This document shows, in pieces, positions 59,560 through 64,000 of a DNA stretch of 64,000 bases. Position 1 is the first letter of the stretch, and every line of letters begins with the position of its first letter. The translations under genes were made by a program, and so were the position numbers. This stretch comes from Asterochloris sp. CNOR1 (lineage: Eukaryota > Chlorophyta > Trebouxiophyceae > Trebouxiales > Trebouxiaceae), in assembly GCA_963969365.1 (NCBI GenBank), contig OZ017752.1, positions 2,852,001-2,916,000 of the forward strand, in the 5' to 3' direction. Below the pieces are notes generated by a model. The model was not told where the DNA came from, did no database searches, and worked only from the letters and a program-made list of their open reading frames with translations.

Positions 59560-60037
59560 ATACTTCTGTCTGTCAGCCATTGAAGCAGCCAAGCAGCCCT
59601 GCCCCTGCAGTAGATAGCAGATGTCATTCTGGCCTCAGCAACACCATGCTGAATGGTCAGCAAACATAGTTGCGATGCCACGCAGGCAGCTTTCGTTTAT
59701 CCGTGGTACTTCACTGTGACTACAACTGCAACTCTCCTCAGTATCTAGTGTGGATGCAACAATGTTTTGTACCAGGGGCATCTGGCACTGTGTACAGGGT
59801 CCTCACTGTGGCCTTGATGTACTCAAACCGTGTGCCAGCATGACCTGATGATGAGGCCATGCTGGGCACAAGCCTATCTGGAAATTGCCGCTATGTGATA
59901 GCAGACATTGAGACTCTCCTGGCCCCCCAGTTCAAATATCAGTTAGCAATGAATATAGTCACATCCCAGTGTGCAGGTGGCGTGCTGTAGCTGCAGCTGC
60001 TCAGGATGAAAGGATTCATTCACGGCTCAAGTTTGAA
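59560..60037. other. Convergent 3' flanks, no gene
   Basis: 478 bp between the TPR gene end and the stop of the minus-strand ABC-F gene. No exon, RNA or repeat recognised. Confidence 0.45.
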
Positions 60038-63000
60038 TCAGACAGTGGCCAGCTTCCTGAATTTGATGCGGGAGGGATCTTTGTTACCAGACCTCTGCCG
60101 CCAGTCTGCTTCATACTCACTGTAGCTGCCATCAAACCAATGCACTTTGCTGTCGCCCTCAAAAGCTAAGATGTGGGTGGCCAGTCGGTCAAGGAACCAC
60201 CTACAGGCAACAGCAGCAAGACTGTATGCGACTCACTGCAGGCAACAGGCCTCAAGCAACTAGGTAAAGTGCACAATCTTGGCAGATCTGGCTGCAGCTC
60301 AATATCAGGGGTGCAGGCCAAGCACCAGCACACCTGTCATGAGAGATCACAAGCACGGTCCCTGCCCAGTTTGAGATGGCCTCCTCCAGAGCTCTGAGCG
60401 TCTGCAGGGACAAGAATCTGCCTCAGCATTGCAGTATGGCTTCTTATTATGGCAGCAGACAATGCTGTCCAATTCATGCTATGATGTTGACAAGCTTGAC
60501 GGCTCACCTGAACATCAAGATCATTCCTGCAGCGCAGAGACGCAAACTAAGGGGTAGCTCAGCAGACTGGGTGATGGTTGTGTGTGAGCTGGGCCTGACA
60601 AGCAGTGGTGCAACGTCAGCTTGCATCTTATGGCATCAAGCGTGACTCACGTGGGCTCGTCTAGAAGCAGGAGGTTGCCGGACTGCTTCAGCACCTGCAG
60701 CACCACTTGCGACTCAAGACAAGCCTCAACCGTCAAGCAGCTGGCAGTGGTGGTTGCCAGACCCCAGACGGCAGCAGGTTGTCCCTGCAGTGTTGTCAAT
60801 GACAGGAACCTGCCGCCACATCACAGGCAGAAACCAGGCAAGAGCATGGCAGTGAGCCCACGGCTGCAGCGCTTGGCCCACCATTACAAGGTGCCACAAG
60901 TTGAGCGGCCTGTCAGACCGGAGATGATGCGCCACGATGCCCAGGCCTCAGCATTGCTGTACGCTCAGCCCACCTTGGCAAGGTGAAGCCTGTTGCGCTC
61001 GCCGCCAGAGAGCACCTCAACCTTCTTCTGCTGATCTGCTCCTGTGAAGTTATACCTGCATCATCAAAAAAACAGGGACACCTTGCACTGGGGGTGGTGC
61101 AGGCTCCAAAAGAAGTAATGTGTGCAGCACGAGTCCTATGTGTCAGCTGCCCATCAGTTTGATTTAGCTGCCAAGCAGCCAGTAGCACAGATGAAGGTGT
61201 AGGGCCCTGAGTAGCAACCTTCTGCCAGGCTGTCGCCTGCTCAAGACTGACCCCACAATCTGCCAAAAGCCTGGGTCTCCACATAATGGTGGAGCCGCTG
61301 CTGGTCAGCTCGCTGCTTGTTGTTTGCCAGCACTGAAAGAGCAACTCTTGCAAGATCTGACAGACTCACCAGGAGCAGTACTGCCTGATGTTGACAATCC
61401 GTTTGCCAATCTGAATTTCTTCCGCGCCATCTGCAATCTCGTCAACCACCAACCTGCAGCAGTAGCAGTGCACCACCTCAGGTTAAGCACTCTTTCCTGG
61501 TCACTGCTTGCAGTTGGCAAGAAGCACAGTGGCACTCTTCAGTGCGCTGGAGCACATATTCTGTATCTGTGCCACCACCTTCTGTGTTTGTCTTTGATTT
61601 GCAGGCTTGATGCAGCAGGCAGCAGACTGCCATTCACATGGACGGGACAGTGGACGCACCGCCAGACCTGCTGTTGGCTTGCAGGAAGCCAGAAAGCAAC
61701 TTGGTTTCAGTAGGAGGCTGACCATCCTTCTTGCAAAGCAGACAAAGCTTCACCTGCTGCCGTCTCCAAGGCTGCCGCGACTCTGATCAACATACATGGG
61801 TACGACTGTCTCGCCCAGCGTGACTGTGCCGGAGTCGGGTTGTTCCTGGCCCATCAGCATCCTGAAGAGGGTAGACTTGCCAGCACCATTGCTACCGATG
61901 ATGCCTGCACCCAGGGAAATATCAAGGTGGACTGGCTGCCAGCAGGGTATGATAGTGCTCTCCATGGCATTCCAGAAGCTGATCAGGCTGCATCTGCAGC
62001 GTCAACAGCCAGAGACCAGCGGGAAATGCAGGTCTCTGGTGATGCAAATGCAGCACTGCCATCTGAGGCTGCCATCCTGCAGCTGCTTGCCCCACATGAC
62101 TGTCCTGACACAAGCTCAGCAAGCATGCTGCCAGCAGAAACCAGCCAAGAACTCCATGCGCTCTGCATGGCAGTCTCACACCTCATCCAGGATCTCCTGC
62201 TCCAGCTCATCCATGAGGAGGCTGTGCTAGGGCTGTGTGCTGACAGACTGGGGTGCCCAGATGATGAGCGTGTCCATGAGCAGGTACACAGGCAGTGCAG
62301 CACCTCACCCTGCCTGATACCATCCACAGCATCACCATCAGCACAACTCACCCACGACGCTGCCAGCCGGGATATCCAGGTTGACCTGGTCCATGAGCAG
62401 GCGGTCGCCGTAGGACTTGCACACGCTGTCGAGGTGGATTACCTCATTTCCCAGGCGCGGCCCCTGGGGGATGGTGATCGAATCCAGGGATGAGTTCTCC
62501 TCAAACTGGGCAGCCTGCACACGCGGAGCAGGCGGCATGACAGACTGTGTGGCACTGTGCAAGGCCCAAAAGATCAGAGCAGGCAGGCTGTCTCTGCAGG
62601 CAGTTCGTGGGATGTTGTGGGATGACGATTCTGAGGATGTGGTTCCACAGATTGACGATGGCGGTTAGGGGTGCAAGGTCTTGACTGGGAGGCCTGCAGG
62701 TAGGCAGCCATTGATGGCAGGAGAGAAGGGTGATAATCCGACAAGGGGGGGAGCAACCGCCAGATGCTGCCCCACACCATTTGCTACTGACCTGCTCAGT
62801 GAGGTGTTAAAGCGCACCATGCGCCGAAGACTCTCTAAGGCATTCACATTGAGGACTTTTACCACTCCCCAGACGCAGCAATGACCCTACTCAGCCACCC
62901 AGAGGATCTCACAGTGCCGCATGTGCTCCAGACTCTATCAGGCATTCAGCTTAAGGATCTTCACCACTCCTCAGTAGCAGTGACCCAACACTGCCACTCA

Positions 63001-63776
63001 CCTGCTCAGTGAGGTCTTCGTAGCGCCGCATGCGAGCCTTGCCCTTCTTTTGCTGCCCCTTGGCATTGGAGCGCACCCACTCCAGCTCGTTGGCAAGGCT
63101 CCTCTGCAGGGAGGCCTGCTGGCGGGACTCTGACTGCAAGCAGAGCAGCTAGGTGTCGGATCGCTGACAGTCTGAGCTGCAACTGGTACATGATGGCTGG
63201 CATGCTTCTGTAGCCGATGTCAGCCGGGAGAGCTTTGCGATAGGATGTGCTGCATGCAGCAGCACTGCTGCCTAGGGGTGTAGTGGGAGCTTGTAGGCGT
63301 GTGCTCCTGCTTTTCAATTTCCGGCATACAGAGCCGTGGGTGGGCTGGGGCTGGAAGTGCAGGGGTGTTTCTCCAGATGATGGTGCTGCTTGATGTGGCC
63401 TGTGCAGTATGCAGCAGCACAGCTTCTCACAGGACTGACTGGCAAGCATGACCAGCTGCTTGTGCTGCTGCTTCTGCCAAGCCAGCAGTTGCAAAGGCTG
63501 CCTGCTGTTGTGCTCTGCCTCATGCAGAAGGCATCGGCGCTCTCTGTTTGCTACAATGACTAGCACCAAAGCCCCTGATGCAGAGCAAGACCTAGCACTG
63601 CTGGCCAGGCAGGTACGAAAGCTCCCCCCTCTTGGTGCGCAATGTCAGCGGGGTACCCTTTCTCTCCCTTCTCTTTGTACCAACAAAAGGAAGCAGAAGC
63701 TGAATGCCCACCTCCATGCGCTTTGCCTTGGCCTCCAGCCAGGAGCTGTAGTTGCCCTCATGTGGCAGGCCCTGAC
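60038..63776 (-). CDS. ettA: EttA-like ABC-F ATPase (translation factor), N-terminus outside window
   Basis: Ten phase-closed exons: 63776-63712, 63133-63002, 62514-62352, 61904-61754, 61453-61370, 61055-60974, 60694-60651, 60526-60508, 60401-60334, 60200-60038. They cover the end of ABC domain 1 and all of domain 2: [16 protein letters not shown] linker, [31 protein letters not shown] (Walker A), [13 protein letters not shown] (signature), [13 protein letters not shown] (Walker B) and [15 protein letters not shown] (H-switch), ending KFRKLATV. This order and wording match bacterial EttA, which gates the ribosomal E site according to ATP/ADP. In an alga it is probably plastid-targeted, which cannot be judged without the N-terminus. 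The Walker B and NDLDV residues are split over 44- and 19-nt exons. Confidence 0.95.
62205..62425 (-). repeat. Echoes of an ABC-F exon segment in its downstream intron
   Basis: Plus text ggtccatgagcaggcggtcg (inside exon 62514-62352) has look-alikes at about 62271 (gtgtccatgagcaggtacac) and 62208 (ctcatccatgaggaggctgt), about 62-118 bp away in the next intron. Confidence 0.5.
62785..63030 (-). repeat. Donor-junction echoes, about 105-bp period, in the ABC-F gene
   Basis: The donor of exon 63133-63002 (plus cactcacctgctcagtgagg, then tcttcgtagcgccgcatgcg) is echoed at about 62788-62830 (gacctgctcagtgaggtgtt, then aaagcgcaccatgcgcc) and 62885-62925 (cctactcagccacccagagg, then atctcacagtgccgcatg). 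Shared spacers 'aggcattcacattgaggact' and 'aggcattcagcttaaggatc' link the units. Confidence 0.8.
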
Positions 63777-64000
63777 CTGCACACACCAGGGCAGCGTTTG
63801 TGGTGCTGATGTATCAGCTGGGCAGCCGTGCTGCTTCATAGGGCCCCGTGCCTGCAGTCTAGATCTGTTCAATCCGTGCGTGCTAGGGAGCTGAAGCTGC
63901 AGATGAGCTGCATTCAGCCCTCAATGCTTTTGCAGCCCAGCGCAGCAGCATGGCTGCCAGATATGCACAGATGCTTCCTTCTGAATTCAAAATTCAGGGT

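Overview
The window reads as nuclear DNA of a green alga (Chlorophyta, most likely a trebouxiophyte-like lineage). It carries large, intron-dense genes with short exons joined by GT-AG or GC-AG introns. The gene set is plant/algal: a NRT2 nitrate transporter, a plant-type pullulanase, an ureide-pathway M20 amidohydrolase, a 1-Cys peroxiredoxin and a chloroplast/bacterial-type ABC-F protein. A TGTAA box, the usual chlorophyte poly(A) signal, lies behind one gene. Exons were found by reading both strands for family motifs, then checking that splice phases close; for most genes they do. No RNA gene, CRISPR array, organellar DNA or recognisable retroelement was seen.

Layout. 211-6075 (+): Fringe/DUF604-like glycosyltransferase, 5' end outside the window. 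6299-11886 (-): allantoate amidohydrolase family, 9 exons, ending in RDEL. 12226-13411 (+): glyoxalase-like protein, divergent from the previous gene across 339 bp. 13852-17196 (+): 1-Cys peroxiredoxin, 10 exons. 17542-~20760 (-): sulfotransferase. ~22194-22447 (+): possible tail of a Cys-rich protein. 23603-29118 (-): NRT2, 15 exons. 30611-41555 (-): a 738-residue-plus protein with repeated helical NPSAYM-type modules, 14 phase-matched exons, start not found. 43243-54426 (-): pullulanase/limit dextrinase with all catalytic motifs. 55198-~59559 (+): TPR protein. 60038-63776 (-): EttA-like ABC-F ATPase, N-terminus outside the window.

The genes do not form a pathway cluster. NRT2 and the amidohydrolase both serve nitrogen acquisition or recycling, and the pullulanase serves starch metabolism, but their order looks incidental.

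The striking feature is the introns. In at least seven genes, sequence spanning an exon-intron junction (exon edge plus splice site) is repeated one to five times, at about 55-140 bp spacing, into the adjoining intron. These 'junction echoes' occur at both donor and acceptor sides, become more diverged with distance, and leave rows of decoy splice sites. One 897-bp intron is built largely from echoes of its own two ends. About six GC-AG introns among roughly 100 is also high. Together these suggest that introns in this lineage grow by tandem duplication of splice junctions.
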